NCBI GenBank assembly: GCA_963711675.1
Contig: CAVQFB010000005.1
Span: forward strand, 248,001-312,000
Reading direction: 5' to 3'
Origin: CAVQFB01 sp963711675
GTDB taxonomy: Bacteria; Acidobacteriota; Terriglobia; Terriglobales; Acidobacteriaceae
DNA length: 64,000 bases
The translations under genes were made by a program, and so were the position numbers. Each line of letters opens with the position of its first letter. Position 1 is the stretch's first letter. This document shows, one piece after another, positions 8,355 to 17,630 of the stretch. Below the pieces are notes generated by a model. That model was given only the letters and a program-made list of their open reading frames with translations. It was not told the origin of the DNA and did no database searches.

Positions 8355-10184
8355 TTAGTGCGACAGTGGTGCCGCGATCGGGCCTTCGTGAGCTCCCGCC
8401 ACGCCCCACCCAGTCTTCAAAATGTTGGCATAAAGAGCGGCAGCACAAATGCCCGAACCGAGCAGCAACACGAGCCCCTTCCACATCGGTCCCATCAGCA
8501 CGCGGCCGATGCCAAAGAGCGCCAGGTAAACCATCGCGCATCCGAGTACCCACGCGACCAGATTGCGGCCAAGGTCACGAGTCGGCTCCACATCGGGCGT
8601 GAGTTGTGCAATCGGCTTCCATCCGCGCACATCCGGGCGCGTCTTCCGATAGAAGTCGAGCAAAGTCCGCTGCGGCTCGGGCTTCGTGACAAGGGTGACA
8701 ACTATCCACACCACCGTCGTGACCGCCGTGGTCAACAGCGCCCGCACGGCGGAGTCCACCGCCGAGTTGCCCGGGTAGAATCCGGTTACGCGCAGGCCGA
8801 CACTCACAGCCAAGGCCGTAGCCATGGCGGAGATTTCACTCCACGCGTTGATCCGCCACCAGTACCAGCGCAGCAGATACACTCCGCCCGTCCCCGCACC
8901 AGCTTCCAACACGACCCTCCACCCTTCTCCCACGGAGTTGAGCAGCGCCGACACGCCAGCCGAACAAATCACGAGCAGAACCGTTACCAGGCGGGACGCT
9001 ATAACGTAATGATTCTCGCTCGCCATGCGCTTGATGAAACGTCGATAAAAATCCGCAACCAGATACGACGCTCCCCAGTTGAGCTGAGTCGCGATCGTCG
9101 ACATGAATGCGGCCATGAACCCGGCCACCACGATTCCGCGCAGTGCCGGCGGAACATAGCGCGTGACTATCAGCATGTAGCCGGTTTCGGGATGGTCAAG
9201 ATGGGGATAGAGAACAATCGCCGCCAGGCCCGTCAGAATCCAAGGCCAGGGACGCAGCGCATAGTGCGCAATGTTGAACCAGAGCACGGACAGCAAGCCG
9301 TTCTTCTCGTCGCGGGAACTGAAGATGCGTTGTGCAATATAGCCTCCGCCTCCCGGCTCCGCACCGGGATACCAGAAAGCCCACCATTGCACCCCAACGT
9401 TCACCAGGAACGAAAGCCCGGTGAGAACCCACAACCCTTCCTCGCGCAGTGGCCGCGAGAAATCCGGAAAGAACGAAGTAGCGTCTCCTGCACCTGGACC
9501 AGCTGCGGTGCGCATCGTTGCCAGACGATCCAGCATCGTGCTCATTCCGCCCGCCGCGTGAACGGCGTACCACGCCACGCCGATTACGATTGCCATTTTC
9601 AATGCGAACTGAAAGAGGTCCGTCCACAGCACTCCCCAGAGTCCGCCCAGCGCCACATAGACGCCGGTGAAGGGAATCAAAAAGAAAACGCAGATTGCCA
9701 GCGCATTGCGATCGCTCACTCCGAGTGTCGTTGCGACAATGCTCGTCATGGCCTTGGTTACCCAACCCAGAATGAGACAGTTCATCAGCAGCCCGAGATA
9801 GATCGCCCGAAACCCGCGCAGGAACGCTGCGGGCTTGCCCGAGTACCGCATCTCAGCAAACTGCACATCCGTGAGGAGGCCGGACCGTCGCCACAACCGG
9901 GCAAAAAGAAAAACTGTCATCATGCCCGAAAGCAGGAACGCCCACCACAACCAGTTCCCTGCTACTCCCTGCGTATAAACCAGGCCTGTGACGACCAGTG
10001 GCGTGTCTGCAGCAAAAGTAGTGGCTACCATCGATGTGCCCGCCAGCCACCAGCTCACGTTGCGTCCCGACACAAAATAATCGTCAACACTCTTCCCGGA
10101 ACGCCCGCGGAAGTACAGACCCAGGAACAGCGTGATCAGTAGGTAGCCGACAATGGCGGTCCAATCCAGGACGGTGAAGTTCAT
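8355..10184 (-). CDS. Sodium:solute symporter family (SSS) transporter
   Basis: 609 residues with about 13-15 hydrophobic helices. The N terminus DWTAIVGYLLITLFLGLYF followed by GKSVDDYFVSGRNVSWWLAG is the SSS family signature, and GTSMVATTFAADTPL covers the Na+-site region of the first inverted repeat. SSS proteins couple sodium influx to uptake of sugars, amino acids, vitamins or organic acids; the substrate cannot be read from the sequence. It is longer than the usual 500-550 residues because of extra C-terminal helices. It converges with the GH15 gene, so a sugar substrate is a possibility only. Confidence 0.92.
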   Translation of the reverse strand: MNFTVLDWTAIVGYLLITLFLGLYFRGRSGKSVDDYFVSGRNVSWWLAGTSMVATTFAADTPLVVTGLVYTQGVAGNWLWWAFLLSGMMTVFLFARLWRRSGLLTDVQFAEMRYSGKPAAFLRGFRAIYLGLLMNCLILGWVTKAMTSIVATTLGVSDRNALAICVFFLIPFTGVYVALGGLWGVLWTDLFQFALKMAIVIGVAWYAVHAAGGMSTMLDRLATMRTAAGPGAGDATSFFPDFSRPLREEGLWVLTGLSFLVNVGVQWWAFWYPGAEPGGGGYIAQRIFSSRDEKNGLLSVLWFNIAHYALRPWPWILTGLAAIVLYPHLDHPETGYMLIVTRYVPPALRGIVVAGFMAAFMSTIATQLNWGASYLVADFYRRFIKRMASENHYVIASRLVTVLLVICSAGVSALLNSVGEGWRVVLEAGAGTGGVYLLRWYWWRINAWSEISAMATALAVSVGLRVTGFYPGNSAVDSAVRALLTTAVTTVVWIVVTLVTKPEPQRTLLDFYRKTRPDVRGWKPIAQLTPDVEPTRDLGRNLVAWVLGCAMVYLALFGIGRVLMGPMWKGLVLLLGSGICAAALYANILKTGWGVAGAHEGPIAAPLSH

Positions 10185-10308
10185 GGCGTGAAGAATACTT
10201 CAGGCACAATTCCGAGTGGTGGGAATTATTGCAGACAATAGCGATTCAATTGCCGAGATTTACCGAAACGGCTCACGTCTCGCAAAGCGAGGGTCGCTGA
10301 GAAGTCGT

Positions 10309-11988
10309 CTACCCTGTGTACACCAGTTCAACCACCGTGCAGTCGTCGTTCAGCGGGTTGCCCGCACAGAAACTCGAGACTGCCGCAAAAATATCTTCCA
10401 GCGATGACCCCTTACCCGCAACCTCCTCCAATCGCTCATTGTCGAAGAAATCGCCAGCCGCATTTTCAGCTTCGGTGACTCCGTCGGTGACCAGCACCAA
10501 GCGATCTCCAGGCTTCATCTGTCGCCGATCACTTGTGTAGGTGACATCTCCAAGCAAGCCCACCGGCAGATTTCCGTGCTCGGGCCGGGTGACCTGATGA
10601 TCGGATATAACCAGCGGAGGAATGTGGCCGCAATTTACGTACTCCAGTTCACCCGACGGATTGACTCTTGCGATGATGACGGTGGCGTACTTTTCCCCCA
10701 AATGTTTCTGAGTGAAAAAGCGGTTTACCGCCGCGACAATTTCCGGCAACGGCATGCGCGCGATCAACTGCGAGTAGACCATTCCCTGAAGGGTCGACGC
10801 CAGGAGGGCGGCGGATACTCCCTTTCCACTAACGTCAGCCAGCACGATCGCCAAGCCGTCTTCTGTATTGACCGCGTCGTAGAAGTCACCGCCAATCTCT
10901 TTGCAGGAAAGGTTCCGTCCCTTCAGCTTGGCGAACGGTACCTCCGGAATAGTCACGGCCATGAGCCGCTGCTGGATCGACGCTGCGATAGATAGCTCCT
11001 GCTGGTAGCGGCGTGCCGACTCTTCCGCCTGCACCAGGCGCGCGTTTTCGATAAGCGACGCGGCTTCACGGGCAATGGCCCGCAGAATGTCGTTACTCAC
11101 GCTCGAGATGTCACGCGATGCGAAGCGTGAGTCCACATACAGCGCGCCCATGACCTCCGCGGTCGTCGGCGCCCCATCCGACCGATTGGTCTGCACCTGA
11201 GGTTTGCGCAGAGGGATGCAGATCACCGTGCGCAGATCGTAGGCGACTATGCTCTGCCTTCCGGCCAGGTCGAGCGACTGGCTGGTGTCGGTGATCAGGA
11301 ACTCGGAATTTGCCCGCAGAGCCTCCTCCAGAATGGAGTGCGACATGGTTTTGTCGTCGAGCAGCGGCTCGCCTTTGTAATTGCGTCCTGCACCCAACCG
11401 CAACGTGCCGTCGTCGTCTTTCAGGAAGATATAGCCGCGCTCAGCGCGTGTGAGCTTCAACGTCGCGTCGATCAGCGTCACCAGAATTTCGTCCAGCACG
11501 CCGATCGTATTCAGCTTTCGCGCCGCTTCAAGAAAGAGCGTCAGCTTTTCCAGGTCGGTCGCTTCCGTCGAAATCTGGATTCCCGAAATTTGGCTCAGGA
11601 ATTCGCGCGCCGTATTCGACGTCGCGTGTACCGGGTGAAAAATTACGTAGGCCACGTCCCGTACGCCGAACTCCAGCCGGTCATTGCGTTGCACCTTCTG
11701 GCGCTGGACGCGTTCGCCGTTTATAAATGTGCCGTGCTTGCTGCCCTGATCGACGACGAAGAATTCGCCGTTCTCGGAAATTATGGTCGCGTGGTCCCGC
11801 GAGACTCGAGGATCGGCAATGACCAGGTCCTTGTCCACCTTCCTTCCTACCGTGAAAGGCGTGTGGTCGAGCAGGATGCTGCGTTGCTCGTTTCCTTGAA
11901 CGAACATCAGCGAGGGAAAGATTCCCGAACCTGCTCCTGGCTCTGAACCAGCACCCGTTTTTGGGCGAACCGCCATATAGCGAACCAA
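10309..11988 (-). CDS. FHA-GAF-SpoIIE (PP2C-type) serine phosphatase
   Basis: 559 residues. Residues about 25-120 form an FHA domain that reads phosphothreonine (FTVGRKVDKDLVI, RVSRDHATI, QGSKHGTFINGERV). Residues about 150-330 are a GAF-type sensor. The C-terminal 190 residues are a SpoIIE/RsbU PP2C domain with the metal-binding segments CKEIGGDFYDAV, LADVSGKGVSAALLAS and NDDCTVVELVY. The usual role is to dephosphorylate a STAS antagonist and so release a sigma factor or other target. A STAS gene lies 127 bp upstream on the same strand, an obvious candidate substrate. No HATPase anti-sigma kinase is in the window. The FHA domain suggests input from a Ser/Thr kinase. Confidence 0.93.
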   Translation of the reverse strand: MVRYMAVRPKTGAGSEPGAGSGIFPSLMFVQGNEQRSILLDHTPFTVGRKVDKDLVIADPRVSRDHATIISENGEFFVVDQGSKHGTFINGERVQRQKVQRNDRLEFGVRDVAYVIFHPVHATSNTAREFLSQISGIQISTEATDLEKLTLFLEAARKLNTIGVLDEILVTLIDATLKLTRAERGYIFLKDDDGTLRLGAGRNYKGEPLLDDKTMSHSILEEALRANSEFLITDTSQSLDLAGRQSIVAYDLRTVICIPLRKPQVQTNRSDGAPTTAEVMGALYVDSRFASRDISSVSNDILRAIAREAASLIENARLVQAEESARRYQQELSIAASIQQRLMAVTIPEVPFAKLKGRNLSCKEIGGDFYDAVNTEDGLAIVLADVSGKGVSAALLASTLQGMVYSQLIARMPLPEIVAAVNRFFTQKHLGEKYATVIIARVNPSGELEYVNCGHIPPLVISDHQVTRPEHGNLPVGLLGDVTYTSDRRQMKPGDRLVLVTDGVTEAENAAGDFFDNERLEEVAGKGSSLEDIFAAVSSFCAGNPLNDDCTVVELVYTG

Positions 11989-12115
11989 CTCCTTTGCTAC
12001 GACTTATTGATGATGACAGGATCGAATCCCGACGGGAAGATTGGCGCATCCCGGAAGCTGACTGAAAGAAATCAGCTACCCCGGGCAGACTTACCGGTTC
12101 GCCCGACAGTCCTGC

Positions 12116-12469
12116 TTACGCCTTTTTGGAACGAAATGCCGCGATCGCCTGCTGCTCCGTATCATAAACCTCAAACACCGTCACCAGTTTTGTGATTTGC
12201 AGGACATCACGTAAGCGCTCGTTTAAACCGGTGATCTTGATATCCGCGCCTCCGGCCTTGGCCGATGAATACACACCGACCAGTGAACCCAGGCCCCCGC
12301 TGTCAATGTAGCTCACTTCGGAGAGATTCAGCACGATCTGCCGGCTGGAAGCGAGTAGCCGCTTCATGGTGTCGCGAAGTGCGGTCGCCTCCTCACCAAA
12401 AACGATCCGTCCACTGCACAAGATGACCGTCACGCCGTCGGCGACGCGCGTCTCCATTTTAAGGTCCAT
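12116..12469 (-). CDS. STAS-domain anti-sigma factor antagonist
   Basis: 117 residues making one STAS domain. The segment LNLSEVSYIDSGGLGSLVG contains Ser57 in the D-S-G-G-L loop, where SpoIIAA/RsbV proteins are phosphorylated by their cognate anti-sigma kinase. In partner switching, the unphosphorylated form binds the kinase and frees its partner. The FHA-GAF-SpoIIE phosphatase gene is 127 bp downstream on the same strand and is the likely enzyme that reactivates it. The start at 12469 is preceded by a GGGAAAAGA purine stretch. The final residues (FRSKKA) extend slightly past the domain. Confidence 0.93.
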   Translation of the reverse strand: MDLKMETRVADGVTVILCSGRIVFGEEATALRDTMKRLLASSRQIVLNLSEVSYIDSGGLGSLVGVYSSAKAGGADIKITGLNERLRDVLQITKLVTVFEVYDTEQQAIAAFRSKKA

Positions 12470-12657
12470 TCTTTTCCCTTCTCCAAGACCAGTGTGATCT
12501 GGTACCGCAGCTTACTCCAAGCGCCGAAGAAGCCTAACCCGAGCCTTCTGGCATTGCAAGTTTCGGCCGCAAAACCCGCGTCAATGGGCCGCAATGCGCA
12601 ATCTGCCTACAAATCACGCGGTCCTCCGCTTTCCCGGCTCTCCGCCCGTTCCTCAAA

Positions 12658-14001
12658 CTACAACGCGGGTAAGGGTGGCGGACCGTCTGCGCTAGTGACC
12701 GCAGCGCGTCCAGACTCATCTCGAATGCTCATTGCTCCCCCCACCAACCAAGCCAGCAGGGCCAAGGCAAACAAGTTGAAGCAGCGCCATTGAATCATCA
12801 AATAGCAAAGCGGCGTGATGAAAAGGATCAGCATAGGCACCCGCATGAGCCAAACTCTGCGCAATTGCGGTTTTCGCAGCAAAATCCAGTTCGCTTGTAG
12901 AAGAAGAGGCAGGAGGAGGAGGGTCAGGTCCTGGGCGAAGGCGTGATAGCTCACCAGAATCGTGGCCACGACTGCGAGAGAAAACGCCAGGTCCGGGAAG
13001 CTTTGACGATAGCGGTGCCATCGTTCCGCCGTGAAGATCATGAGGACAGCCGACGCAAGTATGACCAGCGCAAGAACTGGAGTCGCCGCGAGTTTCGGAG
13101 TAAGCACGCCCGCAAGCAGTCCATGAAGATTAGGCATATGGCCATGTGGGTCCAGCGACTGTTCCGAGGACCACAGATGTCGTGGGTAGGCCCACAGTGC
13201 TGGCCATCCAAAAACGATAACCGTAAGAACCGCGAGGCACAGGCCAGTCAGGGCGAATCCGGCAACCGCACTCCATTCTCCGCTGACGAGCAAAACGAAC
13301 ATAAGCGGAAGCACAAATTGCGGTCGAAAAAGACCTAGACCCAGCCAGCTCCCCGCGCGAAGGCCGTCTCCACGCCGCAATGCCAGATAGGCCAGAGTTA
13401 GTAGCAGGACGAAGAATGCGTCATCCTGACCTTGAAGCAGCCCCGCAAATACGGGGAAAAAAGCCAGAACGAAGATCATCCAGAACCAGGCGGGAATTCC
13501 ACGAAACGCGTTGAGTTGGGGCCGCAACAGAAGAGGGACCGCCCACAGGGCCAGAACACTCAATAAGCTCCAAAACACGTACGCGACAACGTACGGCAGA
13601 TAGGAGAACGGAACAAACAACAGTGACTCGAAAGGCGGGTGCATGTAAATGTACGGCTCACCTCGAGTCCTCACCTTTTCAGAAAGCGTCCGCTGGGCTG
13701 CCAGTTGACTGTTTGCGTCGAATAGTTGCGAGCCTTGTCCGGTGCGCGTCATTCGGCCGGCCACGTAAAAATGCATGAAATCGGAATAGCCGTGCGCGAC
13801 CAGCGTTCTTGCTTGCCACAGCAGGTAGACGTTAAGCCCCGCCATGCTGGCGAGTGCGCAAATCAGAAACAATCGGTGGCGTCGGGCCCACGGTAGGAAA
13901 GGCGAACAGACGGCAGGATGAACTCCCTCGGAATCTGTTTGTTTACCGCCGCGCACGGCATCAATGTACATCATCCGGTGGACGGCAGTTCCCCAGAACA
14001 A
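12658..14001 (-). CDS. GT87-type (DUF2029) polytopic glycosyltransferase
   Basis: 447 residues, about 10 membrane helices. After the first helix comes DFMHFYVAGRMTRTGQGSQL, then YIYMHPPFESLLFVPFSYLP, the two luminal-loop signatures of GT87/DUF2029 polyprenyl-phosphate mannosyltransferase-like GT-C enzymes. The family transfers hexoses from polyprenyl-phospho-sugars on the periplasmic face. It is the last of the minus-strand pair 14017-15309 / 12658-14001 (15-bp gap). The true start could be 14001 or the ATG at 13974. It closely resembles the protein at 16314-17630, with the same HPPFE loop, indicating a local duplication. Acceptor unknown. Confidence 0.82.
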   Translation of the reverse strand: MFWGTAVHRMMYIDAVRGGKQTDSEGVHPAVCSPFLPWARRHRLFLICALASMAGLNVYLLWQARTLVAHGYSDFMHFYVAGRMTRTGQGSQLFDANSQLAAQRTLSEKVRTRGEPYIYMHPPFESLLFVPFSYLPYVVAYVFWSLLSVLALWAVPLLLRPQLNAFRGIPAWFWMIFVLAFFPVFAGLLQGQDDAFFVLLLTLAYLALRRGDGLRAGSWLGLGLFRPQFVLPLMFVLLVSGEWSAVAGFALTGLCLAVLTVIVFGWPALWAYPRHLWSSEQSLDPHGHMPNLHGLLAGVLTPKLAATPVLALVILASAVLMIFTAERWHRYRQSFPDLAFSLAVVATILVSYHAFAQDLTLLLLPLLLQANWILLRKPQLRRVWLMRVPMLILFITPLCYLMIQWRCFNLFALALLAWLVGGAMSIRDESGRAAVTSADGPPPLPAL

Positions 14002-14016
14002 TCTCGTCGCAAATGA

Positions 14017-15309
14017 CTATGGCCTGCGTTGCAAATCCGCCTTCGGCCTAAGAGCATCTTCAACGATGAGAGCAAGCAACCCCGCAACACCCAGCGGGAC
14101 TGCCAGGCTGGTGTAGAGCGGCACGGCCCAAGCTTGCTGCAACGAGCCCGAGGTCGCAAAGAGGGCGGCAATCATCAGGCCGGTCGCAGCGAGCCATGGC
14201 CAAAGAAGCAGCATGCCGGCAATGACGAGCGTGAGACGTGTTACCAGGCTCCGTCGCCACATTCTGTCCCAGGATCGCGCAGCCAGAAAAATAGCGGGTA
14301 ACAACAGCAGGTGGTTGTAGGGAGCAGTCATAGGAATGACAAGCAACGCCACGGCGAGTGTGGCTGCAAAGGCTAATTGAAAATCAACGGAGCCTGCAGA
14401 AACTCGGCGTAGCCTCCAGCAGACACAGGCGAGACCGGCCCCTATTACAATGCCCAGCAGTTTGCCAAGGACCGGGCCCGCAAGCACCGTTAGCAACGAA
14501 CTCCCTCCGGTATATTGCCGGTAGGCAACCGTCGACTGATAGAAGCGGCTGATCCATCCCGGTAACAACCACTGCCCTCCGCCTATCAGCAACGCCAGGG
14601 TGATAGCGAATCCCCAGAAGAACCGTTGCCGTTCTCGCCATGCTGATACCGTCCACAGCAGTAGCCACGCCGCCGGTATGGCTGATAGCTGTGGTTTGAT
14701 CGTGGCCAATGCAAGCAGTATCCCCGCCAGCAGAAAGTGCGAACCACCCGCGAGTACGGCGACTCCCCCGATCATCGCACTGACAACCAAACTCAACTGT
14801 TGCAGCTTGAGCCCCTGCAGGCCCGGGAAGCTACATACCGTCATAACCACCAGCAGCGCTTCCATCGTCGGGCCGGGACGCCATCGCAATGCACGAAGCC
14901 AAAGCAAAGGACTTGCCGCCGTCACAATGAAAAGAAACCAGCTGAACGCCACCTTTACAACGTCGAACCGCGCGCCGATTGTGGGAGCCAGCAGGAAAAC
15001 CACGTACACGGGATAGGCGAAAGCTTGTTGATCCCTGGGGTCGTCGGGCCGGTTTGGATTCAGCTCGCGACCGTAGTAGCCAACCTGAATCTCGCGCGTA
15101 ATCTCAGGCCCGTAAGGATCGCGGTGATGCAGGAGTAGCTCCCGCGCACCGAGCCACCGCGGGTACAGGTCTGACAGGTTCCCGCGCGGTGTGCCGTGCA
15201 CCGCCGCATCCGCGCGCTGATGAGGCACCAGCACGTGTTGGACATAGAACCACATGCTGGTTCCGAAAACCAATCCGACAACCAGCGCAATTTGAGGCTT
15301 GGAGCGCAA
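14017..15309 (-). CDS. GT87-type (DUF2029) polytopic glycosyltransferase
   Basis: 430 residues with about 10 membrane helices. The first extracytoplasmic loop reads LSDLYPRWLGARELLLHHRD, then DPYGPEI, and the AFAYPVYVVFLLAPTI loop follows; this order is characteristic of GT-C/GT87 enzymes. The Asp in SDLYP is the likely catalytic-loop acid. It precedes the GT87 gene ending at 12658 by 15 bp, so the two are probably co-transcribed. Its start faces the plus-strand gene whose best start is 15347, leaving a divergent gap of only 37 bp for two promoters. Substrate unknown. Confidence 0.78.
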   Translation of the reverse strand: MRSKPQIALVVGLVFGTSMWFYVQHVLVPHQRADAAVHGTPRGNLSDLYPRWLGARELLLHHRDPYGPEITREIQVGYYGRELNPNRPDDPRDQQAFAYPVYVVFLLAPTIGARFDVVKVAFSWFLFIVTAASPLLWLRALRWRPGPTMEALLVVMTVCSFPGLQGLKLQQLSLVVSAMIGGVAVLAGGSHFLLAGILLALATIKPQLSAIPAAWLLLWTVSAWRERQRFFWGFAITLALLIGGGQWLLPGWISRFYQSTVAYRQYTGGSSLLTVLAGPVLGKLLGIVIGAGLACVCWRLRRVSAGSVDFQLAFAATLAVALLVIPMTAPYNHLLLLPAIFLAARSWDRMWRRSLVTRLTLVIAGMLLLWPWLAATGLMIAALFATSGSLQQAWAVPLYTSLAVPLGVAGLLALIVEDALRPKADLQRRP

Positions 15310-15346
15310 TTTTCAGTTGGGCAGGACGACGGCTTCTGGCCGCCTC

Positions 15347-16264
15347 ATGTTACAACGTATCGGGCAATTGACTTTCGTGCGACGGCGACTCCTCATCTCG
15401 ATAGTGATCGGCCTCGGGTCAGGAACCTTCTGTTGGTTTCTGCTGACGCATTTTCGCCAGGGGGCGGCGGACTTCACCTGGAGCCTTCGCCTCGCGCGTG
15501 CACTTTTGACCGGGCAGAATCCGTACGACACTCCACTCGAGCAGTACCCAATGACGGCTGCGTTCTTTGGACTGCCGTTCGTGCGCATGCGGCCCGAAGT
15601 GGCGGCGGCCTCGTTTTTCGCTATCAGCTCTTCTCTGCTCGCCTTCGGGCTGGCCCGCGAAGGCTATCATCGCCTGCTGGTCTTTCTGGCATTCCCCTAC
15701 TGGGCAGCCCTTCTGACCGCGCAGTGGTCCCCGCTGGTGACCGCAAGCGCCTTCTTCCCTCTTCTGCTTCCGGTCACCATGGCCAAGCCCCAAATTGGGC
15801 TTCCGGTTTTCTTAACGCACTTGAGCCGCCGTGGAGTAATTGCGTGCGCGACCCTAGGCCTGCTCAGCCTCGTCCTGATGCCCAAGTGGCCGCTGTTGTG
15901 GATCCGGCAGTTTGGCTACTACGATCACTTCAGTCCGATTCTGGTCGTCCCCGGCTTCCTGCTGCTTCTGGCCTTATTGAAGTGGCGCGATCGCGATGCA
16001 ATGTTGCTGCTACTCACGGCCCTCGCGCCGCAACGTTGGTTCTTTGATTCGTTCGTCCTGTGGCTCATCCCCAAGTCGCGACGGGAAATTCTGTTAACGG
16101 CGCTATGTAGCTGGGGTACCGGCATTCTTCGTTGGTACCACGCACCGCAAAGCTACCACCAGGTGGGCCGCTGGACCGTAATCTTTGTTTACCTGCCCAT
16201 GCTCGCAGTCATCCTGCTGCGCGGGAATGCGCGTACTGAGCCAGGTAATCTAAGTAAGACCTAA
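15347..16264 (+). CDS. GT87-like polytopic membrane protein
   Basis: About 305 residues from the ATG at 15347 (an in-frame start at 15299 would overlap the divergent gene's start and is less likely). It has 8-9 hydrophobic helices and a shortened version of the GT87 pattern: AADFTWSLRLARALLTGQNP followed by YDTPLEQYPMTAAFFGLPFV. It is 100-140 residues shorter than its neighbours, so it is a divergent or reduced paralogue. Together with the genes at 12658, 14017 and 16314 it makes a four-gene cluster of related GT-C proteins. Its 3' end is convergent with 16314-17630, with a 49-bp gap. Function inferred from the fold only. Confidence 0.65.
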   Translation: MLQRIGQLTFVRRRLLISIVIGLGSGTFCWFLLTHFRQGAADFTWSLRLARALLTGQNPYDTPLEQYPMTAAFFGLPFVRMRPEVAAASFFAISSSLLAFGLAREGYHRLLVFLAFPYWAALLTAQWSPLVTASAFFPLLLPVTMAKPQIGLPVFLTHLSRRGVIACATLGLLSLVLMPKWPLLWIRQFGYYDHFSPILVVPGFLLLLALLKWRDRDAMLLLLTALAPQRWFFDSFVLWLIPKSRREILLTALCSWGTGILRWYHAPQSYHQVGRWTVIFVYLPMLAVILLRGNARTEPGNLSKT

Positions 16265-16313
16265 GCGCCCGGGACTTCAACATCACGCGTTTCAGAACTA
16301 GTAAGGCCCCAGT

Positions 16314-17630
16314 TCAGGCGCCGGCGACCGCTCTCTGCCGCAGCGCAGCGAGGGTGCTCACTAGTGCCCCAAAGAGCGCGAGCACAATCCACGTGATCGC
16401 CGAAAGTTGTCCGAACGTCAAAATCAGAACGAGATAAACCGGAGTACACACCAGGATGCCTGAACAAATCAGCAGAGTTCTTCGCCGCCATCCATGAATT
16501 TCGGGATGAGAGAAGAGCACATTCAGAACCAGCAGGATCGCCAGAAAGAGCAGGCTCATGTCCTGCACAAAGGCGTGGTAACTGACCAGCAGCGTCGCCA
16601 CCAGATTCAGCGCGAACGCCAGTTCTCCCACCGGAGACGCGAACGATTTAAGCCCAATCCATGCCCTCCCCGCCACTCCCAACACCACCAGCGAACCCAC
16701 GATCAGCAAGCCTCGCACAATACCTGCATTCTCCAGCAGTTCTCCTCCTGGCAACTCGGTCATGATGAGTCCGCGCAGGTTGGTCGTGTTCCCATGAAAA
16801 TTGTTCCAGCGATAGATGCCGCTATGTTCGGACTGCCAGACGTACTGCGGGTAGCTGCGCAGGCCTTGCCAACCCACGCCCAGAAAGGCGACGAGTGCGA
16901 GAACTGTCGCTCCCACCAAAAATCCCGCGATGACCTTCGTCCGCCTCTGCCAAAAGAAAGCCAATAGGAATGGGAGCAACAGATGGTACTTCACCAGGCC
17001 GAGCGCGAGCCAATTCCCAGCGCCAAAATCAGAGTCTCGGCGCAAAGCCAGAAACGCCATGGTGTAACAGAACAAGAGCAGGATCGAATCCTGCCCCTGC
17101 ACCAGCGCGACAAAGATCGGAGAGAATCCCAGCCCTGCCAAGATCCAAAACCAGGTAGGCAGCGAACTGAGCGCTTTCAACTCACGGCGCAGGAACAGCG
17201 ACAACGTCAGTACCATCGCCAGATTTACTACCGCCCACAGAAAATAGGCGGTCAAGTACGAAAAATAGGTAAAAGGCACGAAAAGCACGGCTTCAAACGG
17301 CGGGTGAAAGAAGGGCAGAATTGAACCGCGATTGGCAATTCCCCCGGCCGCGAAACTGCGCTGTACTGCCTCTTGCAGCTTCTGATCGTATAGTTGTGCC
17401 CCCTTGCCCTCCCGCAGGATCGTGCCAGCCGTGTAAAAGATGCTGAAGTCGGGAAAACCGATGGGAATGGCCCACCTTTCCTTCCAGAGCACCGCGGCGT
17501 GGAGAAAGAGCGAACCTCCCAGCAGCAGCCCTATCTTCGATCGATGAAGTCCGGCTAACATGACGAAGCAGCGGGCATTATAGGGCAGTCGACATACGGA
17601 AAACGTTGCCTGACCGCCCGATCCATTCAT
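16314..17630 (-). CDS. GT87-type (DUF2029) polytopic glycosyltransferase
   Basis: 438 residues; an alternative ATG at 17561 (MLAGLHRSK) removes a poorly hydrophobic 23-residue leader and may be the real start. The extracytoplasmic loop FPDFSIFYTAGTILREGKGA and the HPPFEAVLFVPFTYFSYL loop are GT87 signatures. Overall layout and motif spacing match the protein at 12658-14001 closely, including GLLQGQDDAFF versus ALVQGQDSILL, so the two are recent paralogues. It is probably a periplasmic-facing transferase using polyprenyl-phosphate sugars. It converges with the plus-strand GT87-like gene. Confidence 0.82.
   Translation of the reverse strand: MNGSGGQATFSVCRLPYNARCFVMLAGLHRSKIGLLLGGSLFLHAAVLWKERWAIPIGFPDFSIFYTAGTILREGKGAQLYDQKLQEAVQRSFAAGGIANRGSILPFFHPPFEAVLFVPFTYFSYLTAYFLWAVVNLAMVLTLSLFLRRELKALSSLPTWFWILAGLGFSPIFVALVQGQDSILLLFCYTMAFLALRRDSDFGAGNWLALGLVKYHLLLPFLLAFFWQRRTKVIAGFLVGATVLALVAFLGVGWQGLRSYPQYVWQSEHSGIYRWNNFHGNTTNLRGLIMTELPGGELLENAGIVRGLLIVGSLVVLGVAGRAWIGLKSFASPVGELAFALNLVATLLVSYHAFVQDMSLLFLAILLVLNVLFSHPEIHGWRRRTLLICSGILVCTPVYLVLILTFGQLSAITWIVLALFGALVSTLAALRQRAVAGA

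Noticed and set aside
8358..10142. 594-codon frame antisense to the sodium symporter
   Set aside because: Typical high-GC mirror frame; composition is His/Arg/Gln/Pro-rich with no domain, whereas the opposite strand encodes a clear SSS transporter.
14017..15309. Possible transporter identity for the polytopic GT87 proteins
   Set aside because: Loop motifs (SDLYPRW..GARELL, HPPFE) match GT-C transferases; no transporter signature was found.
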